Assembly: GCA_030649025.1 (NCBI GenBank)
Contig: JAUSGO010000034.1
Span: 1 to 46,930, forward strand
Length of the DNA: 46,930 nt
Reading direction: 5' to 3'
DNA from: a bacterium
GTDB lineage: Bacteria; Patescibacteriota; Minisyncoccia; JAUYLV01
In this document: piece by piece, positions 22,696-30,854 of the stretch
How positions within the stretch are numbered: the first letter of the stretch is position 1
Layout of the letters: the number at the start of each line of letters is the position of its first letter
Program-made: the position numbers and the translations under genes
Notes under the pieces: model-generated
Seen by the model: only the letters and a program-made list of their open reading frames with translations
The model's database searches: none
What the model was told of the DNA's origin: nothing

Positions 22696-23001
22696 ATGAA
22701 CGTGTCATCCCGGACGATGAAATTTATGTTATTAATAGCTGGGGCTCTGGCCCTTGCGGTCATCATTCCGTCCCTTTTCAGTACATACACTGTCTATTCA
22801 GAAACCCACGCCTTACGTTATCCGTTTATTCCTCGTTTCATAAGAAGTTCTTTTTGTGGGAGCAATAACTTTATCTGTAAATCTGATTTTCTTTGCAAGG
22901 CACTGAGTAAGTCCTATAGAAATATTTGTTATAAACCATTGCGTCTTTGTACGTCCGATGATTGTGCAATAGAGATGGATTGGAGAAGTTTTGACTATTA
23001 G
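22696..23001 (+). CDS. Small secreted or membrane-anchored Cys-containing protein
   Basis: The frame gives 101 residues with a clear hydrophobic segment (FMLLIAGALALAVIIPSLFS) near the start and six Cys in the last 50 residues (SSFCGSNNFICKSDFLCK, NICYKPLRLC, DDC). An alternative start at 22720 (MKFMLLIAG) gives a classic signal peptide. No Shine-Dalgarno site is visible and I recognise no family. It ends four bases before the pheT start, so the two could share a transcript. It could be a chance frame; the signal-peptide form and tight junction argue for a real gene. Confidence 0.45.
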   Translation: MNVSSRTMKFMLLIAGALALAVIIPSLFSTYTVYSETHALRYPFIPRFIRSSFCGSNNFICKSDFLCKALSKSYRNICYKPLRLCTSDDCAIEMDWRSFDY

Positions 23002-23005
23002 AAAT

Positions 23006-25072
23006 ATGAAACTCTCATATAACTGGCTAAAAGAATATGTGACGACACTGCCAAAGCCCGAAAAACTGGCGGAGCTTTTGACGTTCCACGTTGCGGAAGT
23101 TGAGAAGGTTGAGCGAATGGGAGGAGACTTTGTATTGAGCATGGACATCCTACCCAATAGGGCGCACGACCTAAATAGCCACATCGGCATTGCACGAGAA
23201 ATTGCCGCGTTTACCGGAAAAAAATTACGATTGCCCGACGCACGTTTCAAAGAAGGCAAAATCAAAAACGCAGACGCTCTCTCGGTACGGATAGAAGACG
23301 TTGAGGGTTGCCCGAGATATATCGGGCGGTATGTGGAGGGTATTAAAGTAGGCCCGTCACCGAAATGGATGCAAGAAAAACTGCTGGCTACAGGAATGAG
23401 GCCTGTTAACAATGTGGTGGATGCGACCAACTTTGTCATGCTGGAGTACGGTCAGCCGCTCCATGCTTTCGATGCGAGCCAGATAGGAAGCAACAAGAAA
23501 CAAACGGAAAAAAAAGGAATTGTCGTGCGGAAAGCGAAAAAAGGGGAAAAATTCACCACGCTCGATGACCAGATATTCGTTCTGGATGGAAGCGAACTGC
23601 TTATTGCAGATAATGAGAAAGCGTTGGCGCTGGCAGGCATCAAAGGTGGAAAGAAGGCAGGCATCACGAGCAAAACAAAGAACTTAATACTCGAAGCGGC
23701 GAATTTCGACTCGGTGCTTATCCGCAGAACTTCCGAAAAACTTGGCATTCGCACGGATTCCTCCAGGCAATTTACGGGGGGGTTGCATCCTGTTCTTGCC
23801 GAGCGCGCAATGGAGCGTCTTTCTTCACTCATCCAACAGCTTGCCGGTGGCGTTATGTATGACGGTGCCGTTGATGCGTACCCCAAGAAATGGCCCGTTG
23901 TGCGGGTTCTCTTTGATTCCACGGCATGTAACGCGATTCTCGGAACGAGCTTGAAAGATTCGGAAATGAAAAAGATGCTTATTATGCTGGGTTGCCGGTT
24001 GTCAGTCGTTGGTCGTAAGTTGTTGGTTGTTGTACCAGCAGAGCGTCTGGACCTTGCTACATCAGAAGATCTTTATGAAGAGATAGGACGGCTTTATGGA
24101 TGGGACAAGATTCAAGCCAAAAGCGCAGAGGCACATCTTGCGCCAGGGAGCCAGGACCCCATGTATGCCCTTTCCGAACTTTCAAGAAAAATCCTTTGTA
24201 GCATGGGATACTCGGAACACATAGGGTATACGTTAATTGGTGAGCAAGTTAGCGCTCTTTTTAGAAAATCCGGCCTGCGTCTTTTGGAACTACAAAATCC
24301 CATGTCCGAGGACGCAAGGTATTTGCGTCCGACCCTGATGCCGAGTCTCCTTGAAGCCGTTGCCGCCAATGCAAAAAAACGGGATGCGGTGCGGATATTC
24401 GAGATCGGAAAGCATTTCATGGAAGTGGGGGGCACAATGAAGGAACATATGGGGCTCGGCATCATGTTTTATTTGAAAAAAGAGATTACTTTGCACGAGG
24501 CCTGGTATGAATTGAAGGGAGTGCTGGATATGTTTTTTGCCTCACATGGACTGGGCGATATGGTATTTGCAGAAATGTCTTCGGAACGCAAAGAAGCCAT
24601 GCGACTGCTGTTGGAGCCGGAAGGTCTTGCGGAGCTGCACATAAATGGCGCACCCATTGGAAGCATAGGCATGGTTACAAAACAACCAAAAGACGTCTAT
24701 GGTATTGAGGGCATGGTGGTGCGGGCGCACGTGGATCTTGCGTCGCTTGAATTTGCGTCAGTGCAGGAACGGGAATTTGCCGATATTCCAAAATATCCCG
24801 CCATTACGCGTGATATCGCGGTGCTGGTGCCCAAAGGCGTGAGGGTTGAAGAAGTGCAGAATGTTATTGAACGCGAAGGAGAGGATTTGCTTTTTGATGT
24901 GGACCTTTTTGATATCTACGAAGGGGAGGGGGTTGGGGATGACAAAGAAAGTTTAGCATTTCATTTGATATTTCAGTCCGCAGAGCGGACGCTGAAAGAT
25001 TTGGAGGTGAATGAAATAATGAAGAGAATCGTAGAGGGATTGAAGAAAGAAGACTGGGAAATTCGGGAATAA
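23006..25072 (+). CDS. pheT: Phenylalanine-tRNA ligase beta subunit, short form without OB tRNA-binding domain
   Basis: The beta subunit recognises tRNA-Phe and edits Tyr-tRNA. ATG 23006 gives the canonical MKLSYNWLKEYV start; a TTG at 22991 is in frame but unlikely. Residue 45 onward goes straight to 'VLSMDILPNRAHDLNSHIGIAREIAAFTG', so the EMAP-II/OB domain normally inserted near residues 40-150 is absent. The B3/B4 editing part ('RPVNNVVDATNFVMLEYGQPLHAFD'), B5 ('DLYEEIGRLYGWDKI') and the C-terminal ferredoxin-like anticodon-binding domain ('YPAITRDIAVLVPKGV', 'FQSAERTL') are present. Length 688 against about 795 in Escherichia coli. gyrB follows 15 bases later. Confidence 0.95.
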   Translation: MKLSYNWLKEYVTTLPKPEKLAELLTFHVAEVEKVERMGGDFVLSMDILPNRAHDLNSHIGIAREIAAFTGKKLRLPDARFKEGKIKNADALSVRIEDVEGCPRYIGRYVEGIKVGPSPKWMQEKLLATGMRPVNNVVDATNFVMLEYGQPLHAFDASQIGSNKKQTEKKGIVVRKAKKGEKFTTLDDQIFVLDGSELLIADNEKALALAGIKGGKKAGITSKTKNLILEAANFDSVLIRRTSEKLGIRTDSSRQFTGGLHPVLAERAMERLSSLIQQLAGGVMYDGAVDAYPKKWPVVRVLFDSTACNAILGTSLKDSEMKKMLIMLGCRLSVVGRKLLVVVPAERLDLATSEDLYEEIGRLYGWDKIQAKSAEAHLAPGSQDPMYALSELSRKILCSMGYSEHIGYTLIGEQVSALFRKSGLRLLELQNPMSEDARYLRPTLMPSLLEAVAANAKKRDAVRIFEIGKHFMEVGGTMKEHMGLGIMFYLKKEITLHEAWYELKGVLDMFFASHGLGDMVFAEMSSERKEAMRLLLEPEGLAELHINGAPIGSIGMVTKQPKDVYGIEGMVVRAHVDLASLEFASVQEREFADIPKYPAITRDIAVLVPKGVRVEEVQNVIEREGEDLLFDVDLFDIYEGEGVGDDKESLAFHLIFQSAERTLKDLEVNEIMKRIVEGLKKEDWEIRE

Positions 25073-25087
25073 AAAATAGTTTATACT

Positions 25088-27319
25088 ATGTCAAAGAATG
25101 TAAAAAAGAAAACAAAAAAGAAGCAAGTCGCAAAAATTGCTCAAAAATTGAAGGCATCTCCAAAACCTGTCAAAGCTTTGACGCCGAGGACGTTGGAAAA
25201 ACACTCGGAACAACTTGTCACCAAGGGGTCCGGGAGTTATGGCGCCAAAGATATTTTTGTGCTTGAGGGGCTGGAGCCGGTGCGCAAGCGTCCAGGCATG
25301 TATATTGGTTCAACGGGTCCTGCGGGGCTTCACCATCTCTTGTGGGAAATTGTAGATAACGGGTTGGACGAGGCGATGGCGGGGTTTGCCAAACATATCG
25401 AGATAACGCTTCTTGCAGGCAATCGAGCGCGGATTTCCGATGATGGACGCGGCATTCCTGTTGAAAAACATCCACAGACGAAAAAATCCACACTGGAGAC
25501 GGTGCTTACCACTTTGCATGCGGGAGGAAAATTCGGAGGCTCTGCCTACAAAGTTTCTGGAGGCCTTCATGGCGTTGGTGCCTCGGTGGTGAACGCACTT
25601 TCAACCCATTTAAAGGCGGAAGTGTGTCGAGACGGCGCTTTGTGGGCTCAGGAATTTTCTCGCGGCAAGCCAACCACGAAAGTGGAGCGCAAGGGACCGT
25701 GCAAAAAAAATGGAACCACCATGACCTTTGAGGCGGACCGTTCGGTTTTCCCGGACGCGGGAGACTTTGACTGGAAGACCATTATTGACCACCTTCGCGA
25801 ACAAGCGTATTTAACCCGCGGGGTGCATATCTCGGTATACGACGAGCGCGAAGGAAGGCCAAAGGACGCAAAGGTCTCGGGGGTGCTGGGCGAGAATGTG
25901 TTCGGTACACAGCATAGTTTCTATTTCGAAGGAGGCGTGGTGTCATATGTGAAATATCTGACGAGACACGAGATATCGCGGCATCAGAATATTTTTTACG
26001 TGGAAAAGGACAGCGAGGACATTCATGTGGAAGTCGCATTCCGCTACACGCAGTCGCTTCTCGGGTACGAATATGGGTTTGCCAACAACATCCATACGCC
26101 GGAGGGCGGCATGCATGTCACAGGGTTCCGCACGGCGCTTACCCGGACGCTGAATGACTACGCGCGCAAACAAGGTTTTGTCAAAGAACAGGATGACAAT
26201 CTGACCGGTGAAGATGTGCATGAAGGGCTTACCGTCATCATCTCGGTGAAATTGCGCGAACCGCAGTTTGAGGGGCAAACAAAATCGAAATTGGGAAATC
26301 CCGAAGCGCGCACCGCGGTTGATGCGGTTGTGGCAGACGCTATCACCACATATCTTGAACAACATCCGCAGGATGCCCGCGCCATTATTGAACAGTGCGT
26401 CATCTCCCAAAAAGCGCGCAAAGCGGCAAAAGCCGCGCGAGATACCGTGCTCCGGAAAGGCATCATGGAGGGGCTTGCGCTTCCGGGAAAGCTCGCCGAT
26501 TGCCAGTCACGAGATCCCGAAGAGTCGGAACTTTATATCGTGGAAGGGGATTCGGCCGGAGGTTCGGCAAAGCAGGCGCGCGACCGGAGGTTTCAGGCGA
26601 TATTGCCGTTGCGCGGGAAAATTCTGAATGTGGAGCGCGCGCGGCTTGACCGGATGCTGACATCGGAGCAGATACGGAACCTGGTCATTGCCATGGGCAC
26701 GGCCGTAGCAGAGGAGTTTGACCTCACCAAGTTGCGTTATCATCGCATTATTCTCATGACCGATGCCGATATTGACGGCGCGCATATCCGAACACTGCTT
26801 CTGACGCTCTTTTGGCGATATTTCCGGCCCATTATAGAAGCGGGATATCTCTATATTGCCGAACCCCCCCTCTATCGCATTCAGTCGGGCAAGCAGGTTT
26901 CCTACGCGTTCTCGGATCGAGAGAAGGACGAGGCGGTAAAATCCTTAAAGGCCGTTAAAGAAGAAAAGAAAAAAACAAAGGGAGACATTTTAACCATAAA
27001 AAAACAGGGGAAGATCACCGGAGAGATCGAGCTGGGAGAGGGCGCTGCTGTATCCGGGGAAGTTTTGGCGAAGGATGGGGAGGAAGCTGTAAAAACGGGA
27101 GGTCCCGCCATTCAGCGTTATAAAGGTTTGGGGGAAATGAATCCCGAACAATTATGGGAGACGACCATGAATCCTCAAAACCGCATCATGCATCAAGTCG
27201 CTTTCGAAGACGCCAAAAAAGCCGATGAGGTTTTTGAAACGTTAATGGGCGATGACGTAGCGCCACGCAAGCGCTTTATTAGTACGCACGCGACGAAAGT
27301 GAAGAATTTGGACGTCTAA
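25088..27319 (+). CDS. gyrB: DNA gyrase subunit B
   Basis: The ATPase subunit of gyrase. GHKL motifs: 'LWEIVDNGLDEAM', 'ISDDGRGIPV', 'LHAGGKFGGSAYKVSGGLHGVGASVVNALS' in parts. TOPRIM: 'LYIVEGDSAGGSAKQARDR', 'LPLRGKILNVE', 'LMTDADIDGAHIRTLLLT'. The C-terminal 'QRYKGLGEMNPEQLWETTM' is canonical. Two additions stand out: about 45 Lys-rich residues before the ATPase domain, and about 50 charged residues (EEKKKTKGDILTIKKQGK and on) between the TOPRIM part and QRYKGLGEMN. Parallel ParE is excluded by overall match, though not fully separable by eye. TATACT ends directly at the ATG, but pheT read-through is also likely. Confidence 0.93.
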   Translation: MSKNVKKKTKKKQVAKIAQKLKASPKPVKALTPRTLEKHSEQLVTKGSGSYGAKDIFVLEGLEPVRKRPGMYIGSTGPAGLHHLLWEIVDNGLDEAMAGFAKHIEITLLAGNRARISDDGRGIPVEKHPQTKKSTLETVLTTLHAGGKFGGSAYKVSGGLHGVGASVVNALSTHLKAEVCRDGALWAQEFSRGKPTTKVERKGPCKKNGTTMTFEADRSVFPDAGDFDWKTIIDHLREQAYLTRGVHISVYDEREGRPKDAKVSGVLGENVFGTQHSFYFEGGVVSYVKYLTRHEISRHQNIFYVEKDSEDIHVEVAFRYTQSLLGYEYGFANNIHTPEGGMHVTGFRTALTRTLNDYARKQGFVKEQDDNLTGEDVHEGLTVIISVKLREPQFEGQTKSKLGNPEARTAVDAVVADAITTYLEQHPQDARAIIEQCVISQKARKAAKAARDTVLRKGIMEGLALPGKLADCQSRDPEESELYIVEGDSAGGSAKQARDRRFQAILPLRGKILNVERARLDRMLTSEQIRNLVIAMGTAVAEEFDLTKLRYHRIILMTDADIDGAHIRTLLLTLFWRYFRPIIEAGYLYIAEPPLYRIQSGKQVSYAFSDREKDEAVKSLKAVKEEKKKTKGDILTIKKQGKITGEIELGEGAAVSGEVLAKDGEEAVKTGGPAIQRYKGLGEMNPEQLWETTMNPQNRIMHQVAFEDAKKADEVFETLMGDDVAPRKRFISTHATKVKNLDV

Positions 27320-27322
27320 AAA

Positions 27323-27348
27323 ACTCGGTTGCCTTACGGCAACCGAGT
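27323..27348 (-). terminator. Terminator between gyrB and the convergent minus-strand gene
   Basis: ACTCGGTTGCC TTAC GGCAACCGAGT, an 11-bp stem. Read on the minus strand it is followed by six T, so it serves the gene at 27361-27909; it can also end gyrB transcripts. Confidence 0.8.
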
Positions 27349-27360
27349 AAACGTCGCGAT

Positions 27361-27909
27361 TTAATGTAGCGACAGTTCTTTTACCGAGACGGTGTTTGCA
27401 ACCGTCCCGTCTACTTTGCGAACAAGACGGTTCGTTTCCTCCGGAGAAGGAAACCTCCCGTTGAGCCGGAAGTAGCTGACGCTAAGATACCCGAGAAGCG
27501 AACTTTTGAATCCCGAATCGTCGGCCTTCAAAAAACTCTTCAGATACACCACATCGTTCAAAATGAGAAGGCCAATCTTTCCCGCCTCTTTTGTTGGATC
27601 CAGTGAATGCAGGCGCATCGCAAAGTCCTTGGGGTCTACGACCCTAATCTCCACATATGTCCTTTCAGGTCCGGTTTCTTTTTTTCCCGCACGAAGCTCC
27701 TCTTGGATAAGGTGGGCGTACTCACGGAGCCGCGTAAGCGAGATTCGCACATACTTCGCTTCGTATTGTCCGCCCTCGCAGTAGACAACGACGTACCTAC
27801 CCCCCTCCGTAAACATCATCTCCTTTGTGGTGTTCTTTGAGTTCGCTGTCCCCACGAAAGCGGAGAACGAAAGCACGAAAAGAAAAATCTTAAGCCATTG
27901 CCCATGCAT
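27361..27909 (-). CDS. Hypothetical secreted protein
   Basis: ATG 27909 is chosen because GGGAGG lies five bases upstream; an in-frame ATG at 27939 lacks this. The first 23 residues (MHGQWLKIFLFVLSFSAFVG) are a signal peptide with likely cleavage after TANS. The mature 160 residues are mixed alpha/beta with no motif I recognise: 'GGRYVVVYCEGGQYEAKYVRIS', 'YAHLIQEELRAG', 'YVEIRVVDPKDFAMRL', 'KIGLLILNDVVYLKSF'. An export role in the envelope is all that can be said. A 17-bp inverted repeat lies upstream. Confidence 0.6.
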   Translation of the reverse strand: MHGQWLKIFLFVLSFSAFVGTANSKNTTKEMMFTEGGRYVVVYCEGGQYEAKYVRISLTRLREYAHLIQEELRAGKKETGPERTYVEIRVVDPKDFAMRLHSLDPTKEAGKIGLLILNDVVYLKSFLKADDSGFKSSLLGYLSVSYFRLNGRFPSPEETNRLVRKVDGTVANTVSVKELSLH

Positions 27910-27944
27910 TGTTGCCTCCCTGCAGCTGAATTCAGCCATCTATT

Positions 27945-27996
27945 GTGAAAAGATGGAAAAAATGCAGCGATTGCCGAACTTTTTCCATCTTTTCAC
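27945..27996. repeat. Perfect 17-bp inverted repeat upstream of the secreted-protein gene
   Basis: GTGAAAAGATGGAAAAA (27945-27961) and its exact reverse complement (27980-27996) enclose 18 bases. It lies 36 bases upstream of the minus-strand ATG at 27909, so it is either an operator covering the promoter or a hairpin in the leader. Confidence 0.7.
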
Positions 27997-28139
27997 TTAT
28001 GTAAACGTACAGCACATGCTATCCTAATATGGCCTTCCGAATGTCCAGATTGAAGCTATTTTGTAGAAAATACTGATCTTTTTTATTCTCTCATGTATAT
28101 AAAAAAATGTCAAGTCATGAATTTTTGACTCAGCAGGAG

Positions 28140-28165
28140 ACATCCTTGTCCCAAGACAAGGATGT
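28140..28165 (+). promoter_or_regulatory. Hairpin that contains the start codon of the VirB2-like gene
   Basis: ACATCCTTGTC (28140-28150), CCAA, GACAAGGATGT (28155-28165). The ATG at 28162-28164 is inside the right arm, so the mRNA start could be masked. The ends ACATCCTT..AAGGATGT resemble the palindromes at 1812 and 2155 but the spacing differs. Confidence 0.5.
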
Positions 28166-28452
28166 TGCTTGCCGGCTTTTTTGTGTCCGACGAAACACTC
28201 ATTCAAAACATCGCCGGTCTTCAGATACAGGATATCTATAATATCTTTGATGCTCTCTCCCAGTGGGCGCTGGTGTTTGGCGTCGTCGGAGCGGTCATCT
28301 CGCTCATGTTTTCCGCGCACATGCTTTTGCGCTCCGCAGGAAATGAGGAGCGCGTGAAAAAGGGCAAGCAGGCACTCACGTGGACGGTAATTGCGCTTGC
28401 GCTTATTGTGATCTCGCGCGGTATTATTATTCTTATTGGGAATTTTTTTTAG
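28162..28452 (+). CDS. Small two-helix membrane protein, VirB2/TrbC pilin-like
   Basis: The 96-residue protein has an N-terminal hydrophobic part, then 'FDALSQWALVFGVVGAVISLMFSAHMLLRSAG' and 'ALTWTVIALALIVISRGIIILIGNFF': two membrane helices joined by a short charged loop (NEERVKKGK). This is the layout of VirB2/TrbC-like pilins and of the Mbov_0395-type proteins common in candidate phyla genomes, which often stand near type IV secretion or pilus genes; none are nearby here. The start is uncertain: ATG 28162 lies in a hairpin and GTG 28183 is also possible. Confidence 0.6.
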   Translation: MLLAGFFVSDETLIQNIAGLQIQDIYNIFDALSQWALVFGVVGAVISLMFSAHMLLRSAGNEERVKKGKQALTWTVIALALIVISRGIIILIGNFF

Positions 28453-28521
28453 CAGAATTCTTTCATCAATGATAAGTTATCCGGCTTTTTAGCCGGTATT
28501 TTTATCTGTGGATAAGTCCTT

Positions 28522-28550
28522 TTGAATATAAAACATACTCTTGCTACATT
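28522..28550 (+). promoter_or_regulatory. Promoter of the first kinase gene of the nucleotide island
   Basis: TTGAAT (28522-28527), 17 bases, extended -10 TGC-TACATT (28545-28550). The leader is about 40 bases and carries AAGGAGG before ATG 28597. Confidence 0.7.
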
Positions 28551-28596
28551 GAGCTCGAGTTCATTTAAAAAATAAAATTACGAAGGAGGTTTTGCC

Positions 28597-29340
28597 ATGG
28601 AAAGTGGAAAAAAGCAAGTTTTTACCGAATTCGAGCGCAGGGCCCAGTTGTTGCGGAGCTACTTAAAGCCAGACCTTCGTCACAACATGGAAATCATTCC
28701 CAGCCCATTTTTTATTGAGATCGATGGGGGGACTTCCAGCGGGAAAAGTACGGTCATACGGGAACTTGATAAGTTCTTCAAGCGCGAAGGTTTCCGCGTA
28801 TTGGCACCTCAAGAGGGACCCGCGGTGATACGCCATATTCCGCGGGATACGCCGGAGTACAATCTCCGAACGGGGATTTACTCACTGCAGATGTTCATAG
28901 ATTTTTCCTGGGGGCATCTGTATGATCTGGTCATTTTCGAGCGCGGGGTTTTTGATCCTTTGCGGTGGATGGAATACTGGAAAGCCAAAGGCTTGCTTAC
29001 CGAGGAAGAAAAGTCCATCATACAGAATTTTTTCCTACTCAATGCATTTACGAAGAAGGTGGATGCGGCGTTCTTTCTTGTGTGCGACCCGCAGGTCGCT
29101 TTTGAGCGGGAGACTCGTTTTGAGCTTTCGAGCAAAGCAGGAGAGAGCACGAATCCTGCAGCCATCAAGGTCGCCAGTGAGCAGTATCGTGTTCTCTATG
29201 AACGTCTATCTCCCGCATATCCGCAACTCGTGCTTGTCGATACCACAAAGCTTACCGAGATCGAGATGACGCAGCATATCACCGGAATTGCGTTGAATTT
29301 TTTGGAAGAACGCGCATTGAATTCGGAAAAAAGGGGGTGA
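28597..29340 (+). CDS. P-loop nucleoside/nucleotide kinase-like protein
   Basis: The Walker A motif GGTSSGKST (about residues 44-52) sits in 'FFIEIDGGTSSGKSTVIREL', the opening used by thymidylate and deoxynucleoside kinases. 'VLAPQEGPA', 'YDLVIFERGVFDPLRWMEYW' (DRS/ERG-type catalytic region), 'VDAAFFLVCDPQVAFERE' (LID-side Arg) and 'AAIKVASEQYRVLYERL' follow the same order. It is 247 residues. AAGGAGG precedes the ATG. It resembles the N-terminal half of the kinase-CYTH protein at 31645, so the two are probably paralogues. Substrate is unknown; a nucleoside or nucleotide is likely from context. Confidence 0.75.
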   Translation: MESGKKQVFTEFERRAQLLRSYLKPDLRHNMEIIPSPFFIEIDGGTSSGKSTVIRELDKFFKREGFRVLAPQEGPAVIRHIPRDTPEYNLRTGIYSLQMFIDFSWGHLYDLVIFERGVFDPLRWMEYWKAKGLLTEEEKSIIQNFFLLNAFTKKVDAAFFLVCDPQVAFERETRFELSSKAGESTNPAAIKVASEQYRVLYERLSPAYPQLVLVDTTKLTEIEMTQHITGIALNFLEERALNSEKRG

Positions 29341-29392
29341 GGCGTTCCGGTAGAGCGCCTCACGGGGGGTTTCGTAAATGTCTTTACGAAAC
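29338..29392 (+). terminator. Two hairpins after the first kinase gene
   Basis: TGAGGCG / CGCCTCA (29338-29344, 29356-29362) begins with the stop codon itself; GTTTCGTAAA TGTC TTTACGAAAC follows (29369-29392). Neither has a T tract, so termination is uncertain; they may separate or stabilise mRNA segments. Confidence 0.45.
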
Positions 29393-29483
29393 GCGGGCAA
29401 CTGCCTTGTTTCCGAAGAATAAAAAGTCACCCGGGAAACTGAAATATTTCGATAAAATGAAAGTCAGCTAGGAGGTTAAGGTC

Positions 29484-30071
29484 ATGCACTTTCAGCAACA
29501 ATGCATCGGATTTACGGGACAGCTTGCGGCCGGAAAAGGAGAGGCGCTGCGGATCTTATGCGGCGAGTTCGGCTTCAAATCCTTCTCGCTCTCCGATCGC
29601 GTTCGGGAGGTGGCAAGGGCGCGGGGGCTTTGCGAGGTGACCCGCGAGATGCTCCAGGATGTGGGAGACAGCCTGCGCCGGGATTTTGGCGGAGAGATTC
29701 TTGCGAAACTTACTGCCGGTATGGCGTTCACCGAAAATCTTCATCGTGTTGCCATCGACAGCATCCGGAATCCTGCAGAAGTCGCGTTTCTTCGCGCTCA
29801 TCCAAATTTTCGGCTTGTTGCCGTTGTTGCCCCGCAAGAAGAGCGCGGCAGGCGGCTTATCGCTCGTGCCCGCCCCAGCGACCCCAAAACCTATGAGGAA
29901 TTTTTGGAGCGCGACGCAAGGGATTTGGGCGTTGGACAGGGGGAGCTTGGCCAGCAGGTAGGCAAATGTATCGAGATGGCCAATTTCATCCTATTCAATT
30001 CCGGAACTCTCGAGCAATTTGAAAAAAACATACACAATATGGCAGATCTCATACTCTCCAACCAGCTGTAA
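29484..30071 (+). CDS. P-loop kinase-like protein, dephospho-CoA kinase / dNMP kinase type
   Basis: A 195-residue P-loop protein. Walker A reads GQLAAGKGEA in 'CIGFTGQLAAGKGEALRIL', with Gly-Glu after GK where GK-S/T is standard. 'FSLSDRVREVARARG', 'REMLQDVGDSLRRDFGG', 'VAIDSIRNPAEVAFLR' and 'FRLVAVVAPQEERGRRLIARAR' follow the dephospho-CoA kinase and phage deoxynucleotide-monophosphate-kinase order. GGAGG stands nine bases before the ATG. A terminator follows. CoA synthesis is less likely than nucleotide phosphorylation given the neighbours, but both are inference. Confidence 0.7.
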   Translation: MHFQQQCIGFTGQLAAGKGEALRILCGEFGFKSFSLSDRVREVARARGLCEVTREMLQDVGDSLRRDFGGEILAKLTAGMAFTENLHRVAIDSIRNPAEVAFLRAHPNFRLVAVVAPQEERGRRLIARARPSDPKTYEEFLERDARDLGVGQGELGQQVGKCIEMANFILFNSGTLEQFEKNIHNMADLILSNQL

Positions 30072-30079
30072 ATATACGA

Positions 30080-30106
30080 GGCGCCTTGTCCAGGGGCGCT
30101 TTTTCT
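30080..30106 (+). terminator. Terminator after the second kinase-like gene
   Basis: Stem GGCGCC / GGGCGC type (30081-30085 with 30095-30099) followed by TTTTTCTTT. Confidence 0.75.
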
Positions 30107-30134
30107 TTGCATAAATAGACTTTTCTGCTAGGCT
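30107..30134 (+). promoter_or_regulatory. Promoter of the HAD nucleotidase-like gene
   Basis: TTGCAT (30107-30112), 16 bases, TGC-TAGGCT (30129-30134). The ATG at 30142 is seven bases after the -10 hexamer, so the mRNA is probably leaderless. Confidence 0.55.
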
Positions 30135-30141
30135 AAGAGGA

Positions 30142-30777
30142 ATGTCGCTTTCTCTTCCAGATGTTGTAAGGAGAAAAAAACAGCCGTTCCGAATCGGAAC
30201 GGATCTTGATGGCGTAGTCATTGATCATACCGAGAATTTTCTTAAAGTATGCAGCGAATTCGGCTGCCGGCTTGAGCCGTGGCAGACGAATTCCAATATT
30301 CTTCACGAATACGTTCCTGAAGAATTTAAAGAACGCATTAAAAAGGAGGTATATGACGTACGTCGGATGAAATCGCGACTTATGCCGGATTTTTTAGATC
30401 TTGATTTCTTGTTTTTCGAAAATCTGATAGTGGCGAGCGTACAGAAAGTGGCAGCAGCGGAAGAAAAAGTATGGCAATGGCTCGGGGAGCAGAAGATTCT
30501 GGACCGTCTTCCAAAATCCAGTATCTCCATTTTCCGGACCCGCCAGGCCAAAATAGAATATTTGAACCAGGTAAAGCCGGATTTTTTTATAGACGACGGT
30601 CTTGACGTGCTTGAGTTTTTGGATACGTCCATAGTACCGATCCTTTTTGATCCGCTCGGCGTTCATGAACGCATTCCCGTACCTAACGATGTACATGTTG
30701 TCAGGGGCTGGCATGAAATACAGCAACTTTTCGGCGCATTTACAAAGGCGAAAGAAGACGCGCCTGTTATGCATTGA
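30142..30777 (+). CDS. HAD-superfamily 5'(3')-nucleotidase-like protein
   Basis: HAD motif I is DLDGVV in 'FRIGTDLDGVVIDHTENFL' (nucleophile Asp and general-acid Asp). Motif II is in 'SSISIFRTRQAK', and the motif IV acid pair is in 'KPDFFIDDGLDVLEF'. The alpha-helical cap lies between, about residues 30-120. This is the arrangement of 5'(3')-deoxyribonucleotidases and related phosphatases, which remove phosphate from nucleotides. It is 211 residues. It lies between kinase-type genes, where it could balance nucleotide pools. Confidence 0.78.
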   Translation: MSLSLPDVVRRKKQPFRIGTDLDGVVIDHTENFLKVCSEFGCRLEPWQTNSNILHEYVPEEFKERIKKEVYDVRRMKSRLMPDFLDLDFLFFENLIVASVQKVAAAEEKVWQWLGEQKILDRLPKSSISIFRTRQAKIEYLNQVKPDFFIDDGLDVLEFLDTSIVPILFDPLGVHERIPVPNDVHVVRGWHEIQQLFGAFTKAKEDAPVMH

Positions 30778-30854
30778 CGGCGTAGGCATCCCGGGTAAAA
30801 TAGTTTCATCAAAATCGAATCTTGTTTTTTGACATCTAGAGAGGAGATGGACCA

